Part shown: positions 12,901 through 26,130 of the stretch, piece after piece | Position numbering within the stretch: position 1 is the stretch's first letter | Layout of the letters: every line of letters starts with the position of its first letter | Source of the DNA: Rusavskia elegans | Lineage: Eukaryota; Ascomycota; Lecanoromycetes; Teloschistales; Teloschistaceae | Reading direction: 5' to 3' | Assembly (NCBI GenBank): GCA_011316305.1 | Contig: SAUG01000067.1 | Span: forward strand, 454,841 to 518,840 | Length of the DNA: 64,000 nucleotides | Made by a program: the position numbers and the translations under genes | Notes under the pieces: generated by a model | Told to the model about the DNA's origin: nothing | Seen by the model: the letters and a program-made list of their open reading frames with translations, nothing else | Database searches by the model: none

Positions 12901-15141
12901 ATATTCTACTTTTTATCTATCCGAGATTACTATTTCGGCGTAGACTAGATACTTTCTATATAGGAATATTATTTAAAGTTAAATACTTTTTTTTTCTAGT
13001 CTACTACTAGATTATAATCCTTTAATTAAAGTATTTTAAATACGATATTATAGCTAGCTATCCGAATAATATCGAACTAAAGTTTTTTTTAATACTAGTT
13101 AATTATTATTTAGAACGGTATTATTTCTTCTATAATTTTTCTATTTCTATTCGGTATTTTATTTCTATTAATAACTATTAGATTATATAGGTCTTCTTTT
13201 TTAGTCCGAAGAAACCTTTTTCTTTTAGCTAAATCTTCTAATACGAAATTTCCGGTTATATCTAAAATAATAAATATTTTAACTTTCTATAGTCTATTAT
13301 TAGTTTCGATAATTATTTTAATCTTAAATATATATATATAGCTAGCTAAATTTAGTTATTATTTCCGGGTTATAAAGTTATACGCTCGTAGTATATCTAT
13401 TATTATAAGATTTTAACTTTTTTCGAATCGTTTCTAATATTTTTGTATTTTCTATCTTTATAGTTTACCTGCGAAATATATCTATAGAAATTCTAATTAA
13501 AAATTCTATTTCTTTTTTATTATTTTTTCTAGTATTCGTATTTACTATAGATAATATATCTAGGATAGTCGTAAGTATTATAACTTCCGATTTTAATAGA
13601 TATTATAGAAATACGTCGGTATAGTTTTAATAGATACTATTCGGCTTCTTTCTTTTTTAATTTATTAATTCTATAGTCGTTATTATAATAAGCGATCTAA
13701 TTTAATAGTATATATTAGTTTTCTATTATTACGTATTACTATTATAATATTAGTTTAAAAATATCTTTATTTTTAGAAGCGTTACTTCCTAGTTTCTTTT
13801 CTAATATATCGACGATATTATTTACTTTCTAATCCTACTAATCGTTCTATAGATATTTATTATCGATATATATTTTATAAGTATTTTTAAATCTTTTATA
13901 GATTACTATAAATCCTTTCTTTACTAGTTCTTTATTATAAAAAGCTTAAAGGTATACCAGTTTAACGTTTTCTATTATTATAATCTCCTATCTAGAAACG
14001 GCTTTCTTTCTAGTAGATATTATTAATATTTATAGTAAAATATTATTTATTATAGCTTCCTATAGTATTTTATCGTTTTCTATAAATATAAATTCTTTAT
14101 TTAATTTGGCTTTCTAGGGTTTAGAACTACTATTATTATCTTCTAAGATTATTTTTTACTAGTTTTTAGGTTTCTTTAGTATAGCGTTAAACTGTCGTTA
14201 TTATATTTTATTTAATTAATATTCTTTCGCGAAATAGTTTAGTTTATTATAGTTATAGTACGTTTTAGGATTTTTATTCCTTTTATTACTTCTAGGGTTT
14301 TTCCTTTTATATCGTAGTTATATAGAGTCTAATTCTATAGATATAGGTCTGTAGTAGCTATTTCCGGTCCTTTTATTTAATAGCTCTTTTCTATATAGCT
14401 TTCTAGAATAATATCCCGCGTTAACTCGTAGTTTTCTATTATAGAATTTTTTTATATCTCGTTTATATAGTTTATTATCGAAGTCGATAGATATTTTAAT
14501 TAGATTATCTAAGGTTTCGTATATTCGACTGTCGTATATAAATTCGTCTTTTATTCGCTTTTTTAGTCTTTATCTATATATTACGTATAAGGTATCGTTA
14601 TTCTATTTTATTAGTAGTAACTATTCCTTAAACTATACGGCGTATTTCGATACTATAATTTTCTACTAAAAGTATTAGATAATATATTTAATAATTAGAA
14701 TTTTATTCGAAATTCCGAAAATATTATAAATAGCTTTCTTAAATTATATAAACTATATAAAGTTATATTTATCGTCTTCTTCGTCGTCTATATATTAGCG
14801 CAGGAAAGGTTTTATCTAGTACTAGGCTCGTCTTCGAAGATAGAATATAGTAAAAAGGGTTTTCTTTTTTTTAAATATAGAATAGAATATAAAATATATA
14901 TCTAATTATACGAGCTAATCTTCTAATTTATTTCGATTCCTATAGTATTTATCGGGCTTATTAACTTTAATACTATAGTTACGGTAACTAGTAGTAGGAA
15001 TACTAACTTTTTTATTACTACTATTATTTTTTATCTAGATTTCTTTACCTTTAGGTTCGGACTTTTTTACTATAGAGCTAGAATTACTTAGAATAAGGAT
15101 TTAATATTAACCTGCGATAGATATTTTAAAGATATTTAAAG
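9959..15141 (-). pseudogene. Element J gag-pol remnant
   Basis: Minus-strand Gypsy polyprotein. From right to left: gag (about 15100-14200) ending in a CCHC zinc knuckle at about 14262-14219, whose Cys and His codons have all become Tyr (Y-X2-Y-X4-Y-X4-Y); a protease region about 13500-13200; RT about 12650-12050 with readable FVLSKKDG, LCINYRKLND and FGFINTP segments and an intact YLDD box near 12165; RNase H about 11950-11500; integrase about 11300-10450; and a chromodomain about 10110-9980 (KGYPISEN core). Element A interrupts the frame just past the chromodomain. It is inactive: stops replace Gln and Trp throughout. Confidence 0.8.
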
Positions 15142-15672
15142 TATTATAGAGCTACCTAGAGGTCCGGGTATTTTTAAAGGTTAGTTAAACTTATTAGTAT
15201 ATCTATAAACGGAGGTATAATAGGTAATTACTTTAAATTAATATAAAAATAAGTTAATTTGATTATAAGAATAGTATATAGCGATAACTAATAAATAAAA
15301 TACGAGCTATAAAGGCGTCGAGTTCGGAATCTATATAGATAATAAAATCTTTTACTATTTAGGTTATTTATTAACTAAAATAACTAAAATAGCTTTATCT
15401 TAGAGTATTTACTTACTAAAACTACTAAATTAGAGTATTTATAGTATTTATTTACTAAAATTACTAAAATTAAAGTATTTATAGTATTTATTTACTAAAA
15501 CTTCTAAAATTAGAATATTTATAGTATTTATTTACTAAAACTACTGAAATACTCTTTAGTACTAATATTAAAGCCGTCCTGCGTATTTTTACCTGTCGAA
15601 GCGTAATAGGAAATCCTGCGTTATACTGAATACTATCGCGTTTCCGAAGGCACGCCGCCTATATTTATAATA
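15142..15672 (-). repeat. LTR of element J (right, 5' LTR)
   Basis: 531 bp, matching 4952-5483, with the same 40-bp tandem array (about 15380-15550). It is followed by TATAG, the partner of TATAA at 4947-4951. Confidence 0.85.
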
Positions 15673-16020
15673 TATAGCTATTATAAAAAATATATACGTA
15701 CGTAAAAGATACTGGTAAATTATAATATCTACGAAAAGTTTATATTACTAGTAAAAGAATAAGAAAAAAAAACGATAACTACAAAGTAAATTTATCTATA
15801 AAAAATTCTACGTCAATTAAAATATAGATAAATGAATCCGCTATTCTATTAAATAAATCTAAATTAAAATTTTAAAAATTCGTTATTTATTTTATTTAAA
15901 TTAAAATATAAAATCTATAATTATATATTCGATACTAATATACTAACTATTAATCTACTAACCGAACTACTATTTTATCGGATATTAATTTCTAAAAAAA
16001 ATATTAAAATAAATTAACAA
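15673..16020 (+). mobile_element. R950 retroposon copy 2, right part
   Basis: It continues the R950 copy cut by J at 4951. It contains the cgtacgtaaaagatactgg segment, the agaaaaaaaaacgataac segment and the tail end near aaccgaactac. The A-rich tail is degenerate at about 15990-16020. Confidence 0.65.
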
Positions 16021-16084
16021 AATAAATAGTAATAGATTTAAAATTTAAGTAATCGCGATTTCTATAAACGTCAAACGCGTTATA

Positions 16085-16335
16085 TAAATCTTGGAGATAT
16101 AATTAAAACGCTTGAAAACGAAACTCGCCGTCTAGTCGCTACCGCGTTACTAGCGTATCGGATTTCGATTTTTTTCTACTTTTTCTCTTCTTTTATTACT
16201 AGATTATATTCTAGTTTCTTTGGAATATAAATTAGTTCTATAATATATCTTTTATCTAGTCTATAATCGTATACTATTATAGAAATACTATTATTTTTAT
16301 AGTTTTACTTTATTATTATTACCGTTATTGGTCTA
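16085..16335. repeat. Dispersed repeat N, copy 1
   Basis: Shared with 32210-32445, including the gccgtctagtcgctacc-like start and the tagtctataatcgtatac stretch. Both copies lie upstream of Gypsy O sequences, so N may be O's LTR or leader. No paired terminus was found to prove it. Confidence 0.5.
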
Positions 16336-17229
16336 GTAAATATTATATATAGTATAATTATATTAACGTCGACGCGTAGTATTTATAGTAATTAGATCCG
16401 TACTAAAGTATTTTAGATAAAACTACTTTAAACTAGCGCTAGAGTAACCGAAGATAATAATACGCTTCGAAGCCCGCGGATTATAGATATTATAGACTAA
16501 TCTCACGAATACGCCTCGCCTATACTATCGATATCTAATTAAAAAAAACCATGGTTTATTTTTTATAGTTTAGAAAAGTTAATCGGAATTCTATTGGAAT
16601 TTTATTACTAGTATATTAGAAGATTCTACTGTTTCCGGGGGCTAAATCTATTAATAGTCACTATTTAATAGTTAGTTTATCAGCAAAAATACAATCCGCT
16701 CATAGTATTTTAAAATGAAAAAAACGTTCAGAGTCGATTGAATCGGTTTAAACCGGTTTGAATCGGTATATCTTGTTTAGTAAACAGAAAAGTTAAGCTA
16801 TATTCTAAAAACGTCTGATTTAACTATATTTCGAATTTTAAAATTAAACTTTTTAGAATTTAGTGCTCGTTAGTTCTCGTTTAATAACGGGAAGCCTCTA
16901 GTTTAAAAATTAGTAACGCTAGCGTTTTATAAATAAAATTTTTGAAATCTACGCTAAAAGTTTACTATTATAGTTATATTATAGACTATTTATAGCTCTA
17001 TTAGATCGAAAGACTTAGAGTTTTTTAAAGGTTTTATTTTAAAAATTTCAAAACTCGTTTAAAGCTCTCAGAGCGCTTTAAGCTAAAATCTTGCTTATAA
17101 GCAGGCCTTCTGCTCGTGAACGTTTTTATTACGCGCTAGACAGATTATAGAATCAGACCCGCTTACCAGTTCAAACCTGCTCAATTAACTCTGGACGGGA
17201 TCGACACTTTTGATGATATTATAGTTTAA
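16336..17229. other. Unassigned, less-RIPped stretch before Gypsy O gag
   Basis: No gene is visible. The stretch about 16540-17215 keeps more CA and TG than its surroundings (e.g. 17095-17215), so it is either unique DNA lightly hit by RIP or the leader of Gypsy O. It contains a short palindrome-like run near 16735-16765 (cggtttaaaccggtttgaa). Confidence 0.4.
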
Positions 17230-18332
17230 TAGAAGTATCTTTTTAGAAATTTATCTAGATTAACTATCTAGTAGTAATAATTCGAAGAATTTAAATAATA
17301 GTAGAGATAATAGTAATAATTCCGATAATAATAAAAAGCGTCGAATCTTAAAGGCTTAAATAATAGCAAAAAAGAAAATTCTTTTAAAAATATATCGTAA
17401 AGTAGAAGCTTTCCGTATAATAGATATAAATTATATTTTAGATAATAATTGACTTTTTTTAGACTAGCTACTAGATGTTCGCGAGCGCCGTAAACTTTAT
17501 TAAAGTTTAAAATTAAAAAGTCTAAAAAGTATAGTAATAAAATATCTTTTAAAAAGTATTATAAATAGGTCGAGTTTTATAGAAATTAGTTCTATAAATC
17601 CGACGCTTTATTTATCTATACGGATTAAATTCGATATACCTAGAATTTTAATAAAAGTTAGAAATTAAACTATTAATTCGAATAGAAAAAATCCTTTATC
17701 GAAAAAAATACTTTTAACGATATATTATAAAATAAATTTATAGATTTTCTTTTAAATATTACTACTAATTCTACGTTTTATTTATTAAATATCGCGACGA
17801 AATACCTTCGTATAATATAGAATAAAGACTAGAGTATTCTAGAATTCTATAATCTTTTTGTATTATTAAAAGCCTAATTATTTCTATTATCGAAAAAATA
17901 GTATTCGATTTTTTTTTTTAAAAATTTATCTAGAATTATAGTATACTATACGTGTTCAAAACGCGAAATTAAAAGATTTCGGCTATAATAAATAGATAGT
18001 TTAAACTATCTAATAGAAAAATATAGATAAAACGATACTAGATTAATAGTAGAATTTTTCTACTAAAAACTCTAATCTATTTCTATATAGTAAAAGAAAT
18101 TTTTAAAATTTTAAAAACCGGAACCGAGAAAATCGATTATAGAGTAATTAAAATAGCGTTAGTAGAAAGAATATTTCTAACGTTAATAATAACGATTCGA
18201 GAAAATATAAATAGAATAATAAATCTAGTATATATTATTAATATAGTAATATTGATTATTATTCTAAAAGTTTTTTCTAGAACTAGAATTTAAATTAAAA
18301 TAATTAAAAATTAAATAACTTTTATAGTAACG
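17230..18332 (+). pseudogene. Gypsy O gag remnant
   Basis: A degenerate retroviral-type gag. Read through RIP stops, about 17560-17960 follows a capsid-like sequence with regularly spaced aromatic residues. The frame is interrupted at 18332 by element C and pol resumes at 21668. A zinc knuckle was not located. The assignment rests on position before protease and RT and on sequence style. Confidence 0.5.
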
Positions 18333-18742
18333 TGTTACGTCCACGACTCTATAGAGGTTCCTTGGAAGAATTCGCTAGGCAAGCGAGTCTAATTATCTAT
18401 AGCCGCGTATAGCCGCTATAGCCGCCCTTCCTAATAGGACTTTTAGTAGACGGCTATCTATCGACCTTTATAGCTACTTTTACTATATATATTGCTTATT
18501 ATTTCTATAGATGGATTCTTTTATTAGTCGTTAATATAATTATTAAATACGTTTCTACTATTCTTTTCTTAATTATTTTATATTAAAAATACCTTATAAT
18601 ATTTTAACCGTATTTCTATAGCTATATAGAATTAGTTATAATAATCTATACTAGAATTTCTTTACTATTTAGTAGCTCGGACTACGTCTATAGCTATAGC
18701 TAGGCTCGAACGTAATATCCTCTAATATATAGGGACGTTATA
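18333..18742 (+). repeat. 5' LTR of element C
   Basis: The first bases (tgttacgtccacgactc) keep the unmutated TG terminus, which shows the ancestral LTR start. It ends gacgttata and carries TATAGCCGC-type 9-mers near 18405-18430. Confidence 0.9.
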
Positions 18743-20560
18743 TTTTAATAATTTACTATATTAGTTTTATTATCCCGACCTATAGATCGAAGCGATACTA
18801 TAAAAGTAGTAATACCTAATATCTATAAAGGAAATAAAAGATCTTTAAAGCTATAAATTATTTAGATAAGTATCTACTTTATATTATATATAAACTAGTC
18901 TTTAAACGAAGTAGTTAAAATTCTATTTATAATATTATATCTAGGAAAGGCTGCCTTTAATTAGGTATAGCCTCGAATAGAAAATTACCTCGATAACTCG
19001 GAAGGATAGAAAGAAGATAAAATATTATAGATCTTTTATACTTTCGGTAATCTTATTATAGCTATAAAAGAAGCCTTTAGAGATACTAATAAAAATAGGG
19101 TAATAGGTAGAAAATTAATAGTTCTAAAGTAGTAAAAATTAGTAGCTATCTACGCTATTTAGTTTAGAAAGTTAGTTTATAAAATAGACTAGGAAGATTT
19201 AGCTCTAAAAGTTTACTTCTATAAAAAATTCTAGATAAAAATTAAAGAAACTATAGCGGTAATTAAAGAACCGGATTTACTAGTAGATTTTATTAAATTT
19301 ATAATAAAAATCGATATTAGATAGTATAAAATATCTTTAGATAAATAGACGCTTAATAAAATAGAACCTATTAAAAAAAAGTCTAGAAAAAATCTAATAG
19401 AACTCGATACTACCGAAACTAAAGAATTAAAAACTAAAGCTTATTATTTATATAGAAAGATAAAATACCTTAAAAAGAATTATCTAACTAAAGAAGTAAT
19501 AAAAATAACCGAATATTTTTTTAAAATAATAGAAAAATTATCTAATAAATATATAGTAAAAAGCTGGTTAGTTTACTATAATAGTATTTATCCTATCTAC
19601 CTATTAGATAAAGAGAGGATAGGATATTATTCTAAAAAATCTAAAAAAGTATAGAAAATAAAACTAATAATCGATTTTAAACTATATAAAACCGAAAGAT
19701 CCTTTATAATAATATTTAACGTTAAAATCGGAGGTTAATAAATAATAGCTTTTATAAATAGAGAGGAAGATAATAAAGTTATAAAAGGATTCTATAATAA
19801 AATTAAAAGATATTTCTATAAAAAAATAATAAATAATAATAGAATTCTCGATATTAAAATTAAAATAAAATATAAATAGATTAGAATATTAAATTTTACT
19901 ATAATCGAAAGTTAAAAAAGTTATATTATTTTAGGAAACGAATAGAAAGAATCTATATTAAAAAGATTAATAAAAAAAAGTACCGTCGATAAAAAAATAA
20001 AACTATAAATAATATATCTTCTAGCCTATAAAAATCTCTTATAAAAAAAATAGACGTTATTTTAATAATAAATTATAAAGAGATTAAAAATTTAGATAAA
20101 AAATTTAAAGAAGATAGAAAAATTTAGGAAATAAAAATTTAGTAGAAATACTATTATTTTCTCTAATAATTTATTAAAAAATATAATAAAAGTAAAAAAA
20201 TAATCTAGTAGCTTTAAATAAACTATATTAAAAAAATATACTAGAATATAATTAAAACTATAGATAAAATCGAATACTATAAACTAAATTAAATAGATTA
20301 GAATAAAGAAATACCGGACCTAGTATTTAGTATTAAATTTAGAAATAAAGAATTCGATTAGTATCCGTCTTTATTATTATAGAACGAAATAGTAGCTAAA
20401 GAATAAAATTTAGTAGAACTATTAAAGAAACCGGAAAAAATTTATAATATAGATATATAATCCGAAATATATAAAGATAGTAATAAAAAAGCTTTTTACT
20501 AGATCTTTTTTAGAATTTTATAATTTCTATAGATTAAAAAAAGTTAAAATCTTTTAAAAT
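18743..20560 (+). pseudogene. Element C gag-protease remnant
   Basis: One long frame broken mainly by Gln-to-stop changes. About 18960-19390 is gag-like (regions corresponding to IEDYL, AIKEAFGDTN and KIDWEDLALKVYFYKGL). At 19436-19490 the zinc knuckle reads Y-X2-Y-X4-Y-X4-Y, which is CCHC with every ligand converted to Tyr by RIP. About 19680-19960 is retropepsin-like. The frame then continues to about 20530 with no recognised domain. No RT motif follows before the 3' LTR. Confidence 0.75.
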
Positions 20561-21257
20561 TTAATCCAGATTACTCGAACTAAATCTAGGTATTAATTTA
20601 ATAGATATCTCTTATATAGCTAGCGTAAAATTAATAGAAAAGTAAAATATAACCGGATTATTAAATTTATTAAATCGAGAAAGTACGCGTTACTTCTAAA
20701 CGATAAGATTACTTTTATACTTATCTAAAACGCGATAATAAGTAATAAAATATTTTTATTTACTAAAAAGTCGGCGGAAATCTAATTTCTAGACTAAATA
20801 TTTATTACGAATTTCTCTTTTAGAATTAGAGAAGGACTTAATATAATAGCGAGCTTCGGAATATTTATTAAAAATATCTACGATATTAGAACGAAGTTTA
20901 TTTTTTTTATTTTTAAGATATTTCCCTGCGGGAATTAATAGAAATAATAAAAATAAAAGAAATAATATATAGATAGTATTAGATATTAGAAAATTATATA
21001 ATTTTTAAGCCCGAGTATATTTATTATAAATACTACTACTAATTTCAACTTTATATTCTTTTAAAGAATTATAGATATATAAAAAATAAGGAAAAAATAT
21101 TATAATTCCTTTTAACTAGATATAATAAAAAGATTTTAGTCGATATCCTTTTTAAGAATATATAATAAAGATATTAACGAAAAGAAAAAAAAAGAGATCT
21201 TTTTTATACCCTGTATACGGTTTTTACGCTAGGTAAAAAGCGATATAGAGAGGACCG
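20561..21257 (+). other. Element C 3' non-coding or unknown region
   Basis: About 700 bases between the gag-protease frame and the 3' LTR, shared with D (about 56824-57530, reversed) and E (about 60900-61600). In A and B the corresponding space is pol. No domain is recognised. Confidence 0.55.
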
Positions 21258-21667
21258 TATTATATCTATAATTCTATAGAGGTTCTCTAGAAAAATTAGC
21301 TAGGTAAACGAGTCTAATTATCTATAGCCGCGTATAGCCGCTATAGCTACCTTTTCTAATAGGACTTTTAGTAGACGGCTATTTATCGGCCTTTATAGTT
21401 ACTTTTATTATATATATTACTTATTGATCCTATAGATAGATTCTCTCGTTAGTTATTAATATAATTATTAAATACGTCTTTACTATTTTTTTTTTAATTA
21501 TTTTATAACGAAGATATTTTATAATATTATAACTATACCTCTGCGGCTATATAGAATTAGTTACGATAATCTATATTAGGATTCTCTTACTATTTAGTAG
21601 CTCGGACTACGTCTACGGCTATAGCTAGGCTCGAACGTAACGTCTTTTGATATACAGAAACGTTATA
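21258..21667 (+). repeat. 3' LTR of element C
   Basis: 410 bp, starts tattatatct, ends aacgttata, followed by the duplication TAACG. Confidence 0.88.
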
Positions 21668-22600
21668 TAACGGTAATAGGTCTTTTAAGAAATCTATAAT
21701 TAATACGACGAAAGATAACTCTAGTAATACTAACTAATTAAAAAATCTTAAGAACTAGTTATAGCTTTGATAACAATCTAGAATAAATAAATTAAAGTAA
21801 AGAATAATTCTCTAATAAAAGCGTTTATCGAATTACTAATAAAAAGATATAGTAGAACTAAAACGTTGCTAGATCTAAATTTCTAGATTAACGTCGTCTT
21901 ATAATCTTTTATTATCTAATATAACTTAGAATCTATCTAAAAATTGAAAAATTCTATCTTTAATAGATCGGAGGTTAACGTACTATTTATTATAGAATAT
22001 ATAATTTAAACCAGATATTAATAGATAGTTAAAGCCGTAGAAGAATATATATATTATAATTTTATATTCGAGATAAAATGGATAAATATAATATCTTTCT
22101 AGATATATTAGCTTTATATTAAATATATTTAATTTCAGATCCAATATTCGAATAATAACGATTTTCTATCTATAACGAAAAGATATCAAATATTAAAACG
22201 AGGAAACGGTCTATCCGCTTTAATATTAATTTACCGATAATCTTTATTTATATAATATAGACCGAAAAATATATATTAGTATATATAAAATCGATTACCG
22301 CTGTATATACGAAATTTGATAACCATATTACTATATAGGCGGAAGCTATCGGTACCGTCGTATATATAGAAACCAATAATAAAGATAAAAACGATAAAGA
22401 TAAATAATAGGCCGAATCGTAAGTTCTAGAATTTATATATAAGGAAATCGAAGCTTATAATATACGTTTAGTAAATTCTTTACCGCTATTTTAAGATATC
22501 GATTATACGATCGAATTAGATAGACGAGATACGCTATATATTTTAATCCGTAATCTATCTAAATATAAATTTATTAAAATACGTAATTATTTAGATAAAG
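21668..22600 (+). pseudogene. Gypsy O protease and linker remnant
   Basis: It continues Gypsy O after element C. About 21680-22140 is collinear with 3740-4275. About 22240-22600 is the linker before RT: the frame near 22465-22530 resembles the conserved LPPHxxxDHxIEL segment that precedes Gypsy RT. It is interrupted by P copy 3. Confidence 0.55.
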
Positions 22601-22929
22601 ATTGGTCGTCGGATCGAGTTTCGAATCCGAATTAACTAATCCGATCCGTTCCGCTAGAGCTAGATTTTAGTACTAAACTCTAGTATAAAAATATAGAGCT
22701 AGTATAACTTTTATATAAATTTGCTAAAAAAATTCTAATTAATTAACTATATTAGCTAGAAAATTTATAGTAAAACTAAATATATTACTTGAATATATTA
22801 TCTTTATTAAAATATTAAAAAAAAAAATAAATTTAATTTATAATATAATCGGGTTCGGTTTAGATCGGATTACTAAAATCGAATCGGATATCCGACGGTT
22901 CGACGGAAACCCGATTCGAACCGGCCAGT
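22601..22929 (-). mobile_element. P element copy 3 (reverse)
   Basis: It begins attggtcgtcggatc and ends gaaccggccagt, the P termini in reverse. It is shorter than P1 (329 bp against 536 bp), so it carries an internal deletion. TAGATAA occurs at 22592-22598 and 22935-22941, possibly the target duplication. It interrupts Gypsy O just before RT. Confidence 0.65.
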
Positions 22930-25900
22930 CTATCTAGATAACGCTCTAAAAAAGAGTTAGATTTATTATTTAATATCTTTTATAGAAGCTCTAATTTTTT
23001 TTTATATTAAAAAAAAATAATAGTTTTTATATATACGTCGAATATAGAGATTTTAATAAAATAACGGTTAAAAATCGTTATTTTCTACTTTTTATCTCTA
23101 AAATTCTAGATCGGTTATTAAAAGTAAAGTATTTTTCTAAATACGATATTAAAGATATCTACTATCGAATCCGAATTAAAAAGAATAACGAATAAAAAAC
23201 CGTATATCGTATAAAATATAATTATTTCGAATATTCTATTATATTTTTCGAATTTACTAATATATCTATAATTTTCTCAACCTATATTAATAGAGCTTTC
23301 AAAAAATCCGTTAATATTTACTATATAGTTTATCTAGATTATATTCTAATCTTTTTTAATTCGGAAAAAAATATTAGAATTATATCTATTAAATCGTTTA
23401 AAAGTTTCGTAATATCTAGTTATATCTTAATTTCAAAAAATATATTTTTAATTTTAAAAGTATAAAATTTTTATATATTATTATATTTATAAACGGTATA
23501 TTAATAGATTTAAAACGAATAATAACTATTAAAAAATAGTCGGTTTTAAAAATTTACCGGAAAGTATAGAATTTTTTTAAAATTCGTAAATTTTTATCGG
23601 CGTTTTATTTACTAGTATTTTCGGATTATAGTATTTCTAACGAGTCTATTTATAGAAAATATTAGCGGAAAAAAATCGGGACCGCTTTACTAGACTATTA
23701 GAATTTAAAAGTCTTTTAAAAAACTAAAACGTATATTCGATACTATCAGGGTATTATAGTATTTTAATATAGAAAAAAAAATCTATATCGAAACTAATAC
23801 TTTGAAAATCGGATAAATTAAAATTTCATTTTTATTCAATAAAAGTAGTCGCTAGCGTCTAGTTATAATCTAGTCGAAAAAGATAGTTTCAATCGAATAT
23901 AATTATAAGATATATAATATCGAATTATTTACTATTATTAATATCTTCAAGTAATAGAAATTCTATTTTAAAGACGCGAAATAAATTATAAAAATCTAGA
24001 TAGATTATATCAACCTCTGGGATTTTATAAAAATTAAAGAATTTAATATTCGATAATATCGCTAGATTATTAAATTAGCTGCTATAGATTTCGATATCTT
24101 TTATTATCTAGGAAAAACGAATCTAGTTAATCTACTATCTAGAATGCTAGATTATAAAAATATTAATCTTTAAATTTAAACGATATTATCTATACTTTTG
24201 TAGATACTAGATTTCACTAGCTATAATTCTAATAGCGAACCGTTTTCTATATAAATGATTCGAATTAACTACCTTTTACGCGGGTATATAATAGAAGGAT
24301 CTAAAAAACCTTTTATAGAATCTAAAAACTCTAAAGATAATAGAATTAATCTCCTACTATTAATAATAAAACGTAATATATTTTGTATATTAAAATGACC
24401 TTTAGATATAATAGGTCGTCGAGATAGTAATAATAGGTTAGCGACGACTATTTCCGATAAAAGATATAATACCGGAGTAAATTCTATTACAAGAAACTTA
24501 TACTATAGCCTAGATATTCTACGTTAAACGTCATAGAAAGCTGCTATTAATAAAACGGTTTACGGTAAAGTAATTTCTAGTATACCCGATATATTTATCT
24601 AATTTTAAAGTCGGAACGTTAATATATAGAAGAGTATATAGACTATCGAACGTAAATTAAAGAAAAAAGCCGGGCTATAGAATATAGAGGTAGAGATTGA
24701 TTTTTTTCTTTATAAAAAGTCTTTATATATATTTGAAAATAAGGTACTTCGTATAGAATTTCAAGTAAAATACTATAATAATTCTATAGCTGGATATTTT
24801 AGATATAAACGAATTCTATCGTTTATTCGACGTAGCTATAGATAGCCGAAGCTGTTTGAATATATTAAAGACTATATAGAAACGTATAACGTCTATTAAC
24901 GAGTTAAAATCTATAGATATAAATTTTTTAGAAAGTTATAGAATCTTCTATATTCTATATAACTATAGAAAAAAATAGCGATAAACTTTATTACTAGATT
25001 ATTATCTATTCGATATAGTCGAAACGTTATAGATTTAGTACTAGTAGCTATCGATTAATTTACTAAAATAGCGGGATATATTCTATATTATAAAATATTT
25101 AACGAGAAAGATTTTATAAAATTTATTATCGATAAATTTTAGTATAAAAGATCCATTTCTAATAGAAATATTAGCGATAGAAACTCGCTATTTATAAATA
25201 AATTCCAGTCGGAAATCTACTATTATCTAAAAATAAAACGTCGTTTAAATACTACGTTCTATCTTTAAATATATAGATAAATTAACGATTGAATATTTCG
25301 TTAAAATAGTACTTTAAAGTATATATAAATAAAAAATAAAATAATTAGATTATATTGTCCTTTATAACTAAATATATTTATAATATTAGCGAATATAATA
25401 TAAAAATATTTCCTTTTAATCTATTTATAGATTACAATCTAGATATAATATTTAAAGATATTAAAAATAACGCCGCGGAAAAGAAAATAGTAAATACGAA
25501 AATATTAGTAGTAAAGAAAAACATCGTATAATTACGGAAAATATACGAATCGATATATATAAACTAAAATAAACTTTAGAAAATCTAGATTAAATATTAA
25601 ATATTATAATAAAAAATATTAACCGATAGAATATACTATTAGTAACTTAGTACTACTCTTTATAAAAAATATAAAATTTAAATAATTAAAGAAAATTATT
25701 TCTAAATCTATAAATCTATATCGAATTTCGAAATATATAGATTTTTAGATTTATCGAATAGTTTTACCAATTAGATTAAAAATCTATAATATCTTTTATA
25801 TATTTTTATTAAAAAAGTTCTATTACTATTAAAATAGCGATTTACTATAATATCTATTACTAAAATTTATCGATATTAAAAAGGAATAGAAGGTAGAAGA

Positions 25901-26125
25901 GATTTTAAATAAAAGGTTTATAAAACCTAAAAAGAGCGAGGAATTAAAGACAGAATATCTAATTAAATAGACGAATTAATTAAAGAAATATAATTTCTAA
26001 TATCTATAAAAAAACTTTAAATATATTTAAAAGTATATCGAAATATATAATTAGGATATCTTTCTAATAAAAAAACGTAAAAAAAGTAGACTTTAACGAA
26101 AATAAACTATAATTATAAACGTTAG
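22930..26125 (+). pseudogene. Gypsy O RT, RNase H, integrase, chromodomain remnant
   Basis: RT begins at about 22990 (region corresponding to VKKKDGS), with readable KNRYPLPLISE-, FSKLDIKDAYHRIRI- and FGLTNAP-like segments at 23060-23290. The active-site box near 23330-23350 reads YLD with a further acidic position. RNase H lies at about 23740-24130, integrase at about 24830-25500, and a chromodomain-like stretch (EYLIKW core) at about 25900-26000. RIP-dead. P copy 4 abuts its right end; no LTR was identified. Confidence 0.75.
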
Positions 26126-26130
26126 ATTGA

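Larger units (their letters stand above)
4952..15672 (-). mobile_element. Gypsy element J, full length, carrying nested element A
   Basis: A complete chromodomain Gypsy element on the minus strand. It has two ~531-bp LTRs (4952-5483 and 15142-15672), termini TATTAT...ATAATA (TGTTAT...ATAACA before RIP) and a 5-bp duplication TATAA/TATAG. It inserted into an R950 copy, and element A later inserted into its 3' region at 5991-9958. Reading leftward from 15141: gag with zinc knuckle (near 14220-14262), protease, RT with a YLDD box near 12150-12180, RNase H, integrase, and a chromodomain near 9980-10110. All frames are broken by RIP. Confidence 0.85.
18333..21667 (+). mobile_element. Gypsy element C, full length, gag-protease only (3.33 kb)
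   Basis: It has two 410-bp LTRs (18333-18742 and 21258-21667) of the same family as A and B, and a perfect duplication TAACG (18328-18332 and 21668-21672). The 2.5-kb interior encodes gag, a zinc knuckle and a retropepsin-like domain, but no RT, RNase H or integrase. Element D has the same layout and nearly the same length. It is inserted in Gypsy O between gag and protease. Confidence 0.9.
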
